DNA from: Deltaproteobacteria bacterium
GTDB taxonomy: Bacteria; Desulfobacterota; Deferrimicrobia; Deferrimicrobiales; Deferrimicrobiaceae
Assembly (NCBI GenBank): GCA_003513855.1
Contig: DOTC01000159.1
Location: 1-7,525 of the forward strand
Direction: 5' to 3'
DNA length: 7,525 nucleotides
A program made the position numbers and the translations under genes. This document shows, one piece after another, positions 1 through 7,525 of the stretch. Each line of letters begins with the position of its first letter. The first letter of the stretch is position 1. The notes beneath the pieces were generated by a model. That model worked only from the letters and a program-made list of their open reading frames with translations. It made no database searches and was not told the origin of the DNA.

Positions 1-830
1 ACGTCGTCCCCCACGATCGGGCAGGAGAGGTGGGCGCAGTGCAGCCGGACCTGGTGCGTCCGTCCCGTCTCCAGCCGGAACTCGAGCAGGGAGAATCCCC
101 CGAACGACTCGAGCCACCGGTACCGGGTGACCGCAAGCCGCCCGGTCTCCCCGCCGCCGGTCGGGCCGCCCCCGCGCCTCGCTGCGGCTCCCCCGCGGAG
201 AGACCGCCGGGGCTCCTCCGGGAAGACCGCCATCTTCCTGCGGTGGACGGGATGCCTGCCCACCCGCGTCCGGATCTCCCCTTCCGCATCCGGTGGTCTT
301 CCCCAGACGATCCCGTGGTAGCGACGGGTCATCCGACGGGCAGCCAGCTGCGCGGAGAGGCCCGCGTGGGAGGCGTCATCCTTCGCCACCACGATGATCC
401 CGGAGGTATCCCTGTCGAGCCGGTGGACGATCCCCGGCCGCTCGACGCCGCCGATCCCAGAGAGACTACCGGCGCGGAACAGAAGGGCGTGGACGAGCGT
501 CCCGGCGCCGTGCCCGGGGGCCGGGTGCACCACCATCCCCGCCGGCTTTTCCACGACCATCAGGTGATCGTCCTCGTACAGCACGGGGACGGGACGGTCC
601 TCGGGGACGAGAGTCAGGGGGCGGGGGGGGGGGATCGAGACCGTGATCTCCTCGTTCCCCTTGAGCCTCGCGGACGGCCGCGCCTGCGCGCCCCCCAGCG
701 AGATGAAGCCCCCGCCGATCAGCTGCTGGATGCGGGCGCGGGACAGCCCGGGCAGGGCGGCCGAAAGATAGCGGTCCAGCCGCTCCCCCGCCTTCCCCGG
801 GGGAACCGTGAGACGACGGGTGACCGTCAA
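1..830 (-). CDS. rluD: RluA-family 23S rRNA pseudouridine synthase, RluD-like (C-terminus cut by window edge)
   Basis: This enzyme isomerises specific uridines in 23S rRNA to pseudouridine. About 276 residues are visible; the C-terminal end lies beyond base 1. An S4 RNA-binding domain occupies about residues 10-60 (GERLDRYLSAALPGLSRARI). The family signature HRLDRDTSG is at residues 136-144, with Asp139 as the expected catalytic nucleophile. The conserved block RLETGRTHQVRLH follows near the visible end. An S4 domain plus this signature fits the RluC/RluD branch; the choice of RluD is from overall resemblance. No ATG is available: an in-frame TAG at 840-842 limits the start, and TTG at 828-830 is the most plausible, giving MTVTRRLTVPPGKAGERLD. 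No good Shine-Dalgarno site precedes it, so it is probably coupled to the upstream gene, which ends 9 bases earlier. Residues about 205-231 are a Gly/Arg-rich insertion, and an 11-base C run encodes Pro67-69. Confidence 0.9.
   Translation of the reverse strand, partial: MTVTRRLTVPPGKAGERLDRYLSAALPGLSRARIQQLIGGGFISLGGAQARPSARLKGNEEITVSIPPPRPLTLVPEDRPVPVLYEDDHLMVVEKPAGMVVHPAPGHGAGTLVHALLFRAGSLSGIGGVERPGIVHRLDRDTSGIIVVAKDDASHAGLSAQLAARRMTRRYHGIVWGRPPDAEGEIRTRVGRHPVHRRKMAVFPEEPRRSLRGGAAARRGGGPTGGGETGRLAVTRYRWLESFGGFSLLEFRLETGRTHQVRLHCAHLSCPIVGDD
623..633. repeat. 11-base homopolymer (G on plus strand, C in the rluD coding strand)
   Basis: Eleven consecutive G on the plus strand are read as C in rluD, covering three proline codons and the edges of their neighbours (S-I-P-P-P-R-P). 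It lies just after the S4 domain. A run this long is prone to replication slippage and to sequencing or assembly length errors. The frame is intact as given, because strong RluA-family similarity continues on both sides. Confidence 0.9.
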
Positions 831-839
831 GGGCCTGCG

Positions 840-1106
840 CTACCAGGCTTTGGAGGGTATGCGACCCCAGGGCTTCACCAGCAGGTCGACCAGGGCCCTG
901 TTGTAGAAGTCCGTGCTGCTGGCGACCTCGGGATCGACGCGGCTCAGGTAGTAGTTCCTCCCCTCCTCGATCTCGTGCTTCAGGAGATCGAACAGGGTGT
1001 CCTTCCTGATCCCGTCCTCCACTTTCCTGGCGTTGTACAGGGCGATGTCCGACACGACCGCACGGGCGATGCGCCGGGCCACGTCGGGATCCTTCACGAC
1101 CCCCAT
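840..1106 (-). CDS. Small conserved-looking protein of unknown function (88 aa)
   Basis: I cannot assign a function. The 88-residue product is charged, soluble and predicted mostly helical, with no signal peptide or membrane segment. It begins MGVVKDPDVARRIARAVVSD, continues with IALYNARKVEDGIRKDTLFD, and ends with a Trp-containing tail (LLVKPWGRIPSKAW). A segment of the type 'ARxIAxxIVSDIxLYN' resembles small uncharacterised deltaproteobacterial proteins as I remember them; that is recollection, not a search. The ATG at 1106 is well supported by AAAGGAGG at 1112-1119 with a 5-base spacer, the best ribosome binding site in this unit. The gene sits 34 bases after htrA and 9 bases before the TTG of rluD, so it is almost certainly co-transcribed with both. 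No cysteine pairs, zinc ligands or nucleotide-binding motif are visible. Confidence 0.8.
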   Translation of the reverse strand: MGVVKDPDVARRIARAVVSDIALYNARKVEDGIRKDTLFDLLKHEIEEGRNYYLSRVDPEVASSTDFYNRALVDLLVKPWGRIPSKAW

Positions 1107-1111
1107 GGTTT

Positions 1112-1119
1112 CCTCCTTT
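1112..1119 (-). promoter_or_regulatory. Strong Shine-Dalgarno site of the 88-aa gene
   Basis: The minus strand reads AAAGGAGG, five bases before the ATG at 1106. It fixes the start of the small gene and suggests independent, efficient initiation, unlike htrA and rluD on either side, which lack a clear site. Confidence 0.75.
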
Positions 1120-1140
1120 GCCTCTGTTCGTCTCTCTTGC

Positions 1141-2538
1141 CTACCTGTTGCGGAACGCCACGTACACCTGTCCCCCGTCCCGGTCGACCAGGACGGACAC
1201 CATCTGGCCGCGCGGCAGCCTGGCCAGAACCTTCCGGTAGGAATCCGGGTCGCTCACCGGGTCCCTGTTGATCCGGAGAAGGATATCCCCTTCCCGAATT
1301 CCCCCCGCCCCGGCAGGCCCCGACGGGTCCACGCGCCGGACCTCCACCCCTCCCCCGACGCCCGGTGCGCGCGCCACACCTTCCGGAAGGGGGCCGACGG
1401 AAAGCCCCCAGGCGTCCAGCGGGGCCTTCCGGGGAGCGGCGCGGACCGTCGGACCTTCCCTCTCGGCCAGCTTCACGGTGACCGACATCCGTTTCCCGTT
1501 GCGAAGGATCTCGAGGACGGCATCGCTGCCCGGGGAGACGCCCGCCACCATCTTCTGGAACTCCTTGACCCCGGCCACCCGCGCCCCGCCGAACGAGATC
1601 ACGATGTCCCCCCCTCGAAGACCCCCTGCCGCCGCCGGACTTCCGGGGACCACGCGGTTGACCAGCACCCCTTTCTCGCCCTTGACGCCGAACGACTCCG
1701 ACAGGTCGGACGTCAGGGGCTGGATGCCGACCCCGAGCCACCCGCGCCGGATCGTCCCGGTGCTCGCCAGCTCCCGCTCGATCTCGAGGACCGTGTTGAT
1801 GGGGATCGCGAACCCGATCCCCTGCCCTCCGCTCACCATGGCGGTGTTGATCCCCACCACTTCGCCCCGGCTGTTCAGGAGAGGCCCTCCCGAGTTGCCG
1901 GGATTGATCGACGCGTCGGTCTGGATCAGGTCGCCCGTCGGGTCGGCCCCCAGGTCCGTCCGGCCGGTGGCGCTGATCACCCCCAGCGTCACCGTGCTCT
2001 CGAGACCGAAGGGGTTTCCCACGGCGATCGCCCACTCCCCGACCTTGATCCGCGCGGAATCCCCGAGAAGGGCCACGGGGAGCTTCCGGGAAGGCTTGAT
2101 CCTCAGGAGGGCGACATCGGAGCGCGGATCCGCCCCGACGACCTTTGCCCGGTACTCCGTGCGGTCCGAGAGCCGGATGACGATCTCGTCGGCGTCCCGG
2201 ATGACGTGCTCGTTCGTGACGATGAGCCCGTCCTCGCCGACGATGACGCCGGACCCGAGGGAGTTCTCCGGGAACCCCCCGTTCTCCTCCAGCAGCTCCG
2301 CGAGATAATCCTGCATGCTCATCCCGCCCTCGGGGACGCCCATCCCCCCTCCGTGCGGGGAGCGGGTGACCGTCCGGATGTTCACCACGGCGGGAACCGC
2401 GCGTTCCACGGCGGCGACGAATCCCTGCTGCAGCCGGACGGCGTCCGGCGTGTCCGGGGACGGCTTCCCCTCGTCCCTGGCGCAAGCGGCCAGGAGGAGA
2501 GCCAGGATCACGGCTGCCGCGGCGCGCCCCGTCCTCAT
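1141..2538 (-). CDS. htrA: HtrA/Deg-family serine protease, predicted lipoprotein, two PDZ domains
   Basis: This is a periplasmic protease/chaperone of the DegP/HtrA family that degrades or refolds damaged envelope proteins (465 residues). It starts with a lipoprotein signal peptide: a hydrophobic stretch at residues 6-18, then lipobox L-A-A-C with Cys19. The residue after Cys is Ala, not Asp, which would favour outer-membrane sorting in a Lol system. The trypsin-like domain spans about 35-260 with the full triad: His111 (TNEHV, often TNNHV in relatives), Asp141 (SDVALLRI) and Ser216 (GNSGGPL). A Gly/Met-rich stretch at about 61-90 corresponds to the variable LA loop. PDZ1 covers about 265-358 (GWLGVGIQPL at its start) and PDZ2 about 375-463. 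The ATG at 2538 shares ATGA (2535-2538) with the ribF stop and has no clear Shine-Dalgarno site, implying translational coupling. Family assignment is secure; DegP versus DegQ subtype is not. Confidence 0.95.
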   Translation of the reverse strand: MRTGRAAAAVILALLLAACARDEGKPSPDTPDAVRLQQGFVAAVERAVPAVVNIRTVTRSPHGGGMGVPEGGMSMQDYLAELLEENGGFPENSLGSGVIVGEDGLIVTNEHVIRDADEIVIRLSDRTEYRAKVVGADPRSDVALLRIKPSRKLPVALLGDSARIKVGEWAIAVGNPFGLESTVTLGVISATGRTDLGADPTGDLIQTDASINPGNSGGPLLNSRGEVVGINTAMVSGGQGIGFAIPINTVLEIERELASTGTIRRGWLGVGIQPLTSDLSESFGVKGEKGVLVNRVVPGSPAAAGGLRGGDIVISFGGARVAGVKEFQKMVAGVSPGSDAVLEILRNGKRMSVTVKLAEREGPTVRAAPRKAPLDAWGLSVGPLPEGVARAPGVGGGVEVRRVDPSGPAGAGGIREGDILLRINRDPVSDPDSYRKVLARLPRGQMVSVLVDRDGGQVYVAFRNR

Positions 2539-3515
2539 GCCGGGGAACCGCCCGCGGCCGCGGAGTTCCGCTCCGCGACGTCCGCCTCCCGCCTCACGGG
2601 AAGCTTCGCCTCCCTCGCATACTGGACGTCCTTCCCGATCTGGCGCACCAGGTCCCGGACGCTCTTGAATTTCCTCTCGTCCCGGATGCGGTCGCGGAAG
2701 AACACGGAGATCTCCTCCCCGTAGATGTCCCGGTCGAAGTCCATCACGTGGACCTCGAGGCCCAGGGAGTTCTCGCCGAACGTCGGGTTGAAGCCCACGC
2801 TCGCGACCGCCCTGTGGAGCCGCCCCCGGATCTCCGTCTCCACGACGTACACCCCGGGGAGAGGGACCAGATCCTGGGAAAACCGGATGTTCGCGGTCGG
2901 AAATCCCAGCTTCTTCCCCCTTCCCGCGCCCGTCACCACGGGTCCCGACATCCGGTAGGGCCGACAAAGGAGCTCCTCCGCCTCCCGCACCCTCCCGGCC
3001 AGCAGGAGGTCCCGGATGCGTGTCGAGCTGACGATCAGGCCGCCCCGGACCAGGGGAGGGACCACGTCGACCTCGAATCCGAGCTCCCGCCCGGCCTCGA
3101 GGAGCATCGCGGGGGAGCCGGTCCGGTTTCTCCCGAAGGTGAAGTCGTAGCCCACCGTCACCCACCGGGCCCGGAGCCGGCGCGAAAGAATCTGCCGGGC
3201 GAACTCGTCCGGCCACATGCGCCCGACGTCGCCGTCGAAGGACTCGACGACCAGCACGTCGATGCCCGTCCGGGCGATGAGATCGACCTTCTCCGGTTCC
3301 GCCGTGATCTCGTAGAACCGGGCTCCCGGGGAGAAAAAGCGAACGGGGTGCGGCGAGAACGTGAGGGCAACGGCGACCGCTCCCGCACCCCTCCCGCGGG
3401 AGACCGTCCGCCGCAGAAGCTCCCGGTGCCCCAGATGCACCCCGTCGAAGTTCCCCACCGTGAGGGAGACATCCTTTTCGGAAGTGAATTCGGAGGAGCC
3501 GCGGACCACGATCAT
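2535..3515 (-). CDS. ribF: Bifunctional riboflavin kinase / FMN adenylyltransferase (FAD synthetase)
   Basis: This cytoplasmic enzyme phosphorylates riboflavin to FMN and adenylylates FMN to FAD. With the ATG at 3515 it has 326 residues, close to the usual 310-330. The N-terminal adenylyltransferase domain (about 1-170) shows GNFDGVHLGH at 21-30 with the nucleotidyltransferase HxGH histidines 27 and 30, then TFSPHP and SSTRIRD at 163-169. The C-terminal riboflavin kinase domain (about 185-310) shows GRGKKLGFPTANI with the PTAN motif at 206-209, GFNPTFG, and Glu254 in GLEVHV as the probable catalytic base. The last roughly 20 residues are a hydrophilic tail. The frame is open up to an ATG at 3572 and a TTG at 3533, but the extra residues do not look family-like; no strong Shine-Dalgarno site settles the choice. 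It is the first gene of the leftward unit and overlaps htrA by four bases. Confidence 0.95.
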   Translation of the reverse strand: MIVVRGSSEFTSEKDVSLTVGNFDGVHLGHRELLRRTVSRGRGAGAVAVALTFSPHPVRFFSPGARFYEITAEPEKVDLIARTGIDVLVVESFDGDVGRMWPDEFARQILSRRLRARWVTVGYDFTFGRNRTGSPAMLLEAGRELGFEVDVVPPLVRGGLIVSSTRIRDLLLAGRVREAEELLCRPYRMSGPVVTGAGRGKKLGFPTANIRFSQDLVPLPGVYVVETEIRGRLHRAVASVGFNPTFGENSLGLEVHVMDFDRDIYGEEISVFFRDRIRDERKFKSVRDLVRQIGKDVQYAREAKLPVRREADVAERNSAAAGGSPA

Positions 3516-3731
3516 CCGCGCGACCCCATGCAAGCTGGCACCCTGGCCCTCTCCTTCCTCGCCCGGCGGCAAGAAAATGTCCCAATTATTATGATACTAT
3601 ACATCCATTCCACCGTTTTTCCCGATTTATCACGACAGGGCTCCCCCGGGCCGCACCCGGCATCCACGGGCAGCCGGTCACGAGAAAAGGAGCCGGCCGG
3701 CAAGGGGCGCGGAGGGGGCGGGATCGAAGCG
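3516..3731. promoter_or_regulatory. Divergent ribF / lptF intergenic region with A+T-rich island
   Basis: These 216 bases separate the two divergent operons and presumably hold both promoters. About 3571-3632 is markedly A+T-rich (for example CAATTATTATGATACTATAC) in otherwise GC-rich DNA. Candidate -10 elements are TATAGT and CATAAT on the minus strand (toward ribF) and TATGAT and TATACA on the plus strand (toward lptF). I found no convincing TTGACA-like -35 at the right spacing for any, so exact start sites are not claimed. The lptF leader from about 3633 is GC-rich, with a purine-rich stretch GGAGGGGG at 3711-3718 and GGGA at 3720-3723, the latter 8 bases before the ATG. No FMN riboswitch consensus is visible ahead of ribF. 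Confidence 0.5.
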
Positions 3732-4865
3732 ATGAAAGTCATCCACAGATACATCCTCGCCGAAATCTGGGGCCCCTACCTCATCGCCCTGTTCACCTTT
3801 ACGCTCCTGACGCTGCTGCAGCGTTTCTCGCGCCTGGCCGACCTTGTGATCGCAAAGGGCGTTCCCGCCGAGCTCGTGGGGAAGCTCCTGCTCTCCCTGC
3901 TCCCCCTCTTCCTCGAAATCACGCTCCCGGCCGCCCTCCTCCTCGCCGTCCTGCTCGCCCTCGGACGACTGGGGGCCGACTCGGAAACGACCGCCCTGTG
4001 CTCCGCCGGGGTGGGAATGCGGGGGATGGTGCTTCCCGTCCTCCTGATCAGCGTGGCGACGGCCCTGGCGAACCTCTTCATCGGGTGGTCCGGAATCCCC
4101 TGGGGCCAGCGCGCCCTCACGGAGTCGATCGCCCGCATCGTCTCGGTCCGCGCCGGCGCGGGAGTGGAGGAACACGTGTTCCGGGAGGTGGCCCCGGGCG
4201 TTCTGCTGTTTCCCGACCGGGTCTCCCCCGAAGGAACCGGCATGACCGGCGTGATGCTCTCCCAGGCCGTGGAAGGGCAGGATCCCCTGCTCGTCTTCGC
4301 GCGGGAGGGAACCTTTCTGCCGGAAAGCGTCGAGGAACCCGTCTCGCTCATCCTCTCCGACGGAACCATCCACAGCGAGGACAAGGACGCGGGGGCCTAC
4401 CGGATGGCATCGTTCCGGAAGATGGAGTTCCGCCTCCCCCGGAGGACCGTCGGAGAGGACGGCGGGGGCGGACCCCGGAACCTCACCTTGCCTGAGCTGG
4501 CGCGGAAAATCTCCGAAACGGGGGGAACAGGACCCGCGGCGACGTACCGGTACCACTTCCACAGGCGCCTCTCGCTCGCCGCCTCCTGCCTGGCGTTCGG
4601 CCTTCTCGCGATCCCGCTGGGCCATTCCCGGCGCACGCGCGGGAAGTCCCCCTCGCTCGCGCTTACCCTCGCCCTCATTCTCTTCTACTACCTCTTCCTC
4701 GCCGCCGCGGGGGCTCTCGAGTCGTTCTCCCCCCCCCTCATGACGGTGCTGCTCTGGCTCCCCAACGCGGCCGGGCTTGCGGCGGCGTGCTGGCTTCTCT
4801 GGCGGTCCGAGACCCGCCTGATTCTCCTCCCCGACCTGTTCGGGCGGCTCGCGAAGAAACGATGA
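3732..4865 (+). CDS. lptF: LPS export ABC transporter permease LptF (LptF/LptG family)
   Basis: LptF is one half of the inner-membrane permease that, with LptG and the ATPase LptB, extracts lipopolysaccharide from the inner membrane and feeds it to the periplasmic Lpt bridge. The 377-residue length matches the family. Three N-terminal membrane segments lie at about 13-33, 52-78 and 98-119. They are followed by a soluble periplasmic domain (about 120-275, expected beta-jellyroll) and three C-terminal segments at about 280-298, 307-329 and 337-357. GRLGADSETTAL at 78-89 is the cytoplasmic coupling-helix region, with Glu85 in the conserved DSE. RRLSLAASCLAFGLLAIPLG is the typical start of the C-terminal half. 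The family is certain. LptF rather than LptG is assigned from gene order and from the DSE-type coupling helix, so the two names could be exchanged. The ATG at 3732 puts the first membrane segment at the expected distance. Its TGA overlaps the lptG start. Confidence 0.92.
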   Translation: MKVIHRYILAEIWGPYLIALFTFTLLTLLQRFSRLADLVIAKGVPAELVGKLLLSLLPLFLEITLPAALLLAVLLALGRLGADSETTALCSAGVGMRGMVLPVLLISVATALANLFIGWSGIPWGQRALTESIARIVSVRAGAGVEEHVFREVAPGVLLFPDRVSPEGTGMTGVMLSQAVEGQDPLLVFAREGTFLPESVEEPVSLILSDGTIHSEDKDAGAYRMASFRKMEFRLPRRTVGEDGGGGPRNLTLPELARKISETGGTGPAATYRYHFHRRLSLAASCLAFGLLAIPLGHSRRTRGKSPSLALTLALILFYYLFLAAAGALESFSPPLMTVLLWLPNAAGLAAACWLLWRSETRLILLPDLFGRLAKKR

Positions 4866-5938
4866 CGATCGTCACCCGCTACCTGGCCCGGGAGTTCTCC
4901 AAGATGGCCGCCCTGGCAACGACGGGGTTCCTGCTCCTGTTCATGATGATCGACTTCGTCGAACGGGCCGATGAATTCATGAAATACAAGACCCCCGCGG
5001 CGGAGATGGTCCGGTACTACCTGTACAGCTCGCCGAACATCTTCCTCCTGACGTCCCCCGTCGCGGTTCTTCTGGCGGTGCTGATCACCGTCTCCCTGCG
5101 GGCGAGGGCGAACGAGTTCACCGCCATCTTCTCCGGGGGGATCAGCGTCTTTCGGGCATGCGCGCCGCTTCTCGCCGGGTGTGCGGTCTTTTCCGTCCTC
5201 TCCCTGGCCGTCTCGGAGACCGTTGCCCCCTGGGCGAATCGCAAGGCAAGGGAAATCGTGCGGGTCCAGGTGCAGCCCGGGAGAGTCGACGCACAGTTTT
5301 CGCTGAACCGGTACTGGATCCGCGGCGCGAACGGCATCCTCTCCGCGCAGGTGGTCCACCCCGAACAGCGGGAGCTTCTCGGCTTCCTGTACCTGGAGGT
5401 GGACGAGGAGTTCCGGCTCGTGCGGCGGATCGACGCCCGGTCGGCCACGTTCCTTGCGGGAGGGAAATGGGTGCTGCGACGGGGAACGGAGCGTCGGTTC
5501 TCCGAAGGGTTCCACGTCGCCCGTTTCGCGGAGAGGGAGTTCTTCTTCCCGGAAACGCTCCTGGCGTTTCTCGAGGGGGAAACGCCGCCGGAGGAGATGA
5601 CGTACACACAGCTTTCGGGCTACATCCGCGATTCCGTCGCCCGCGGGTACGACGTGAACTCCCACGAGGTGGACCTGCACGCCAAGCTTTCGTACCCGCT
5701 GCTCAACGTGGTCATCAGCCTGGTCGCCATCCCCTTCGCCCTGCGCTCTCCCCGGTCGGGGGGGGTCTGGAGGAGCATCGGGGCGGGGCTGCTGATCGGG
5801 TTCGTGTGCTGGATCCTGCTTTCGACGTCCCTTTCCCTGGGGAAGAAAGGGATTCTCCCCCCGTTCCTGGCGGCCTGGCTTCCGGACATGGCGATCGTCT
5901 TCGCGGGTGCGTATCTGTTCCGGGGAGCAATCCGGTAG
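4862..5938 (+). CDS. lptG: LPS export ABC transporter permease LptG (LptF/LptG family)
   Basis: LptG is the second permease subunit of the LptB2FG complex. It has 358 residues, with MTIVTRYLAREFSKM at the N-terminus, the normal opening for the family. Membrane segments lie at about 13-32, 57-78 and 95-117. A periplasmic domain follows at about 120-270, then segments at about 274-294, 303-321 and 333-353. ANEFTAIFSGGIS at 83-95 is the coupling-helix region, with Glu85 in the conserved position. LHAKLSYPLLNVVISLVAIP at 272-291 is the family's conserved return to the membrane. The ATG at 4862 shares ATGA (4862-4865) with the lptF stop, so the two subunits are probably translationally coupled and made in equal amounts; the upstream sequence GAAGAA is only a weak ribosome binding site. 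The frame is open upstream to 4787, but that part lies inside lptF and is not family-like. A hairpin begins 5 bases after the stop. Confidence 0.93.
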   Translation: MTIVTRYLAREFSKMAALATTGFLLLFMMIDFVERADEFMKYKTPAAEMVRYYLYSSPNIFLLTSPVAVLLAVLITVSLRARANEFTAIFSGGISVFRACAPLLAGCAVFSVLSLAVSETVAPWANRKAREIVRVQVQPGRVDAQFSLNRYWIRGANGILSAQVVHPEQRELLGFLYLEVDEEFRLVRRIDARSATFLAGGKWVLRRGTERRFSEGFHVARFAEREFFFPETLLAFLEGETPPEEMTYTQLSGYIRDSVARGYDVNSHEVDLHAKLSYPLLNVVISLVAIPFALRSPRSGGVWRSIGAGLLIGFVCWILLSTSLSLGKKGILPPFLAAWLPDMAIVFAGAYLFRGAIR

Positions 5939-5943
5939 CCGTG

Positions 5944-5963
5944 TTCCCCCCTGCCGGGGGGAA
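5944..5963. terminator. Perfect hairpin between convergent lptG and ahcY; possible bidirectional terminator
   Basis: TTCCCCCC (5944-5951), loop TGCC (5952-5955) and GGGGGGAA (5956-5963) form a perfect 8-bp stem with a 4-base loop, six pairs being G-C. It fills almost all of the 25 bases between the lptG stop (5936-5938) and the ahcY stop (TGA read from 5966 to 5964), and directly abuts the ahcY stop codon. Position and strength suggest a shared transcription end for both convergent operons. There is no U-tract on either strand, so it is not a canonical intrinsic terminator; it could act by blocking RNA decay or with Rho. Confidence 0.6.

Positions 5964-7525
<1,562 letters not shown>

Noticed and set aside
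30..1271. Long plus-strand open frame (413 codons) across rluD, the small gene and the end of htrA
   Set aside because: Its translation is Pro/Arg/Gly-rich with no family motif; it is antisense to clearly recognisable genes and results from the low stop-codon frequency of GC-rich DNA.
997..2724. Plus-strand open frame of 575 codons antisense to htrA and ribF
   Set aside because: No recognisable domain, biased low-complexity composition, and it spans several genes whose catalytic motifs on the minus strand are intact.
3616..3620. T5 run as a possible intrinsic terminator
   Set aside because: No GC-rich stem precedes it on either strand and it lies between divergent genes, where a terminator is not expected.
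3692..3701. GCCGGCCGGC palindrome in the lptF leader as an operator
   Set aside because: A 10-base G/C palindrome is expected by chance at this base composition, and no second copy or flanking symmetry supports it.
3516..3731. FMN riboswitch ahead of ribF or another riboswitch in the intergenic region
   Set aside because: None of the conserved FMN-element blocks is visible, and the A+T-rich stretch does not fold into an obvious multi-helix junction by eye.
3678..4625. Minus-strand open frame of 315 codons antisense to lptF
   Set aside because: Charged, low-complexity translation with no motif, opposite a clear membrane permease gene.
4729..4737. Nine-base C run in lptF as a phase-variation tract
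   Set aside because: It encodes an ordinary Ser-Pro-Pro-Leu stretch in the family's last loop and is short enough to arise from codon bias; the frame is intact.

Overview
This is a compact, GC-rich stretch of chromosome (roughly two-thirds G+C by eye, strong G/C bias at third codon positions). It comes from a Gram-negative bacterium: it carries both LptF and LptG, the inner-membrane permease subunits that export lipopolysaccharide, and a predicted lipoprotein HtrA protease. Gene content, the short archaeal/thermophile-type S-adenosylhomocysteinase and the small conserved protein next to rluD would fit a Deltaproteobacteria/Desulfobacterota-like lineage. That placement is inference; there is no rRNA or other decisive marker here. 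I see no mobile element, phage gene, tRNA, rRNA or CRISPR array.

Layout. (1) Positions 1-3515, minus strand, read right to left: ribF (FMN/FAD synthesis), htrA (periplasmic protease), an 88-residue protein of unknown function, and rluD (23S rRNA pseudouridine synthase, cut by the left edge). They are closely packed: ribF and htrA overlap by ATGA, and the other gaps are 34 and 9 bases, so this is probably one transcription unit. (2) Positions 3516-3731: a 216-base divergent intergenic region with a conspicuous A+T-rich island, the only clear promoter-like place in the window. (3) Positions 3732-5938, plus strand: lptF and lptG, again overlapping by ATGA. (4) Positions 5944-5963: a perfect 8-bp hairpin between the convergent stops of lptG and ahcY. 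(5) Positions 5964-7525, minus strand: metK (C-terminal end only, cut by the right edge) followed by ahcY.

How the genes work together. MetK makes S-adenosylmethionine and AhcY clears the S-adenosylhomocysteine left by methyltransferases, so that pair is two steps of the activated-methyl cycle. LptF and LptG form the heterodimeric membrane core of the Lpt ABC transporter; the ATPase LptB and the bridge proteins are not in the window. The ribF-htrA-small protein-rluD unit mixes cofactor synthesis, envelope quality control and ribosome modification, with no obvious shared pathway.

The window is mainly ordinary core genome and I do not find a convincing undescribed system. The points most worth a second look are the unknown 88-residue protein, the archaeal-type SAH hydrolase beside metK, the lipoprotein form of HtrA, a Gly/Arg-rich insertion in RluD, an 11-base C run inside rluD, and the hairpin without a U-tract between the convergent operons.
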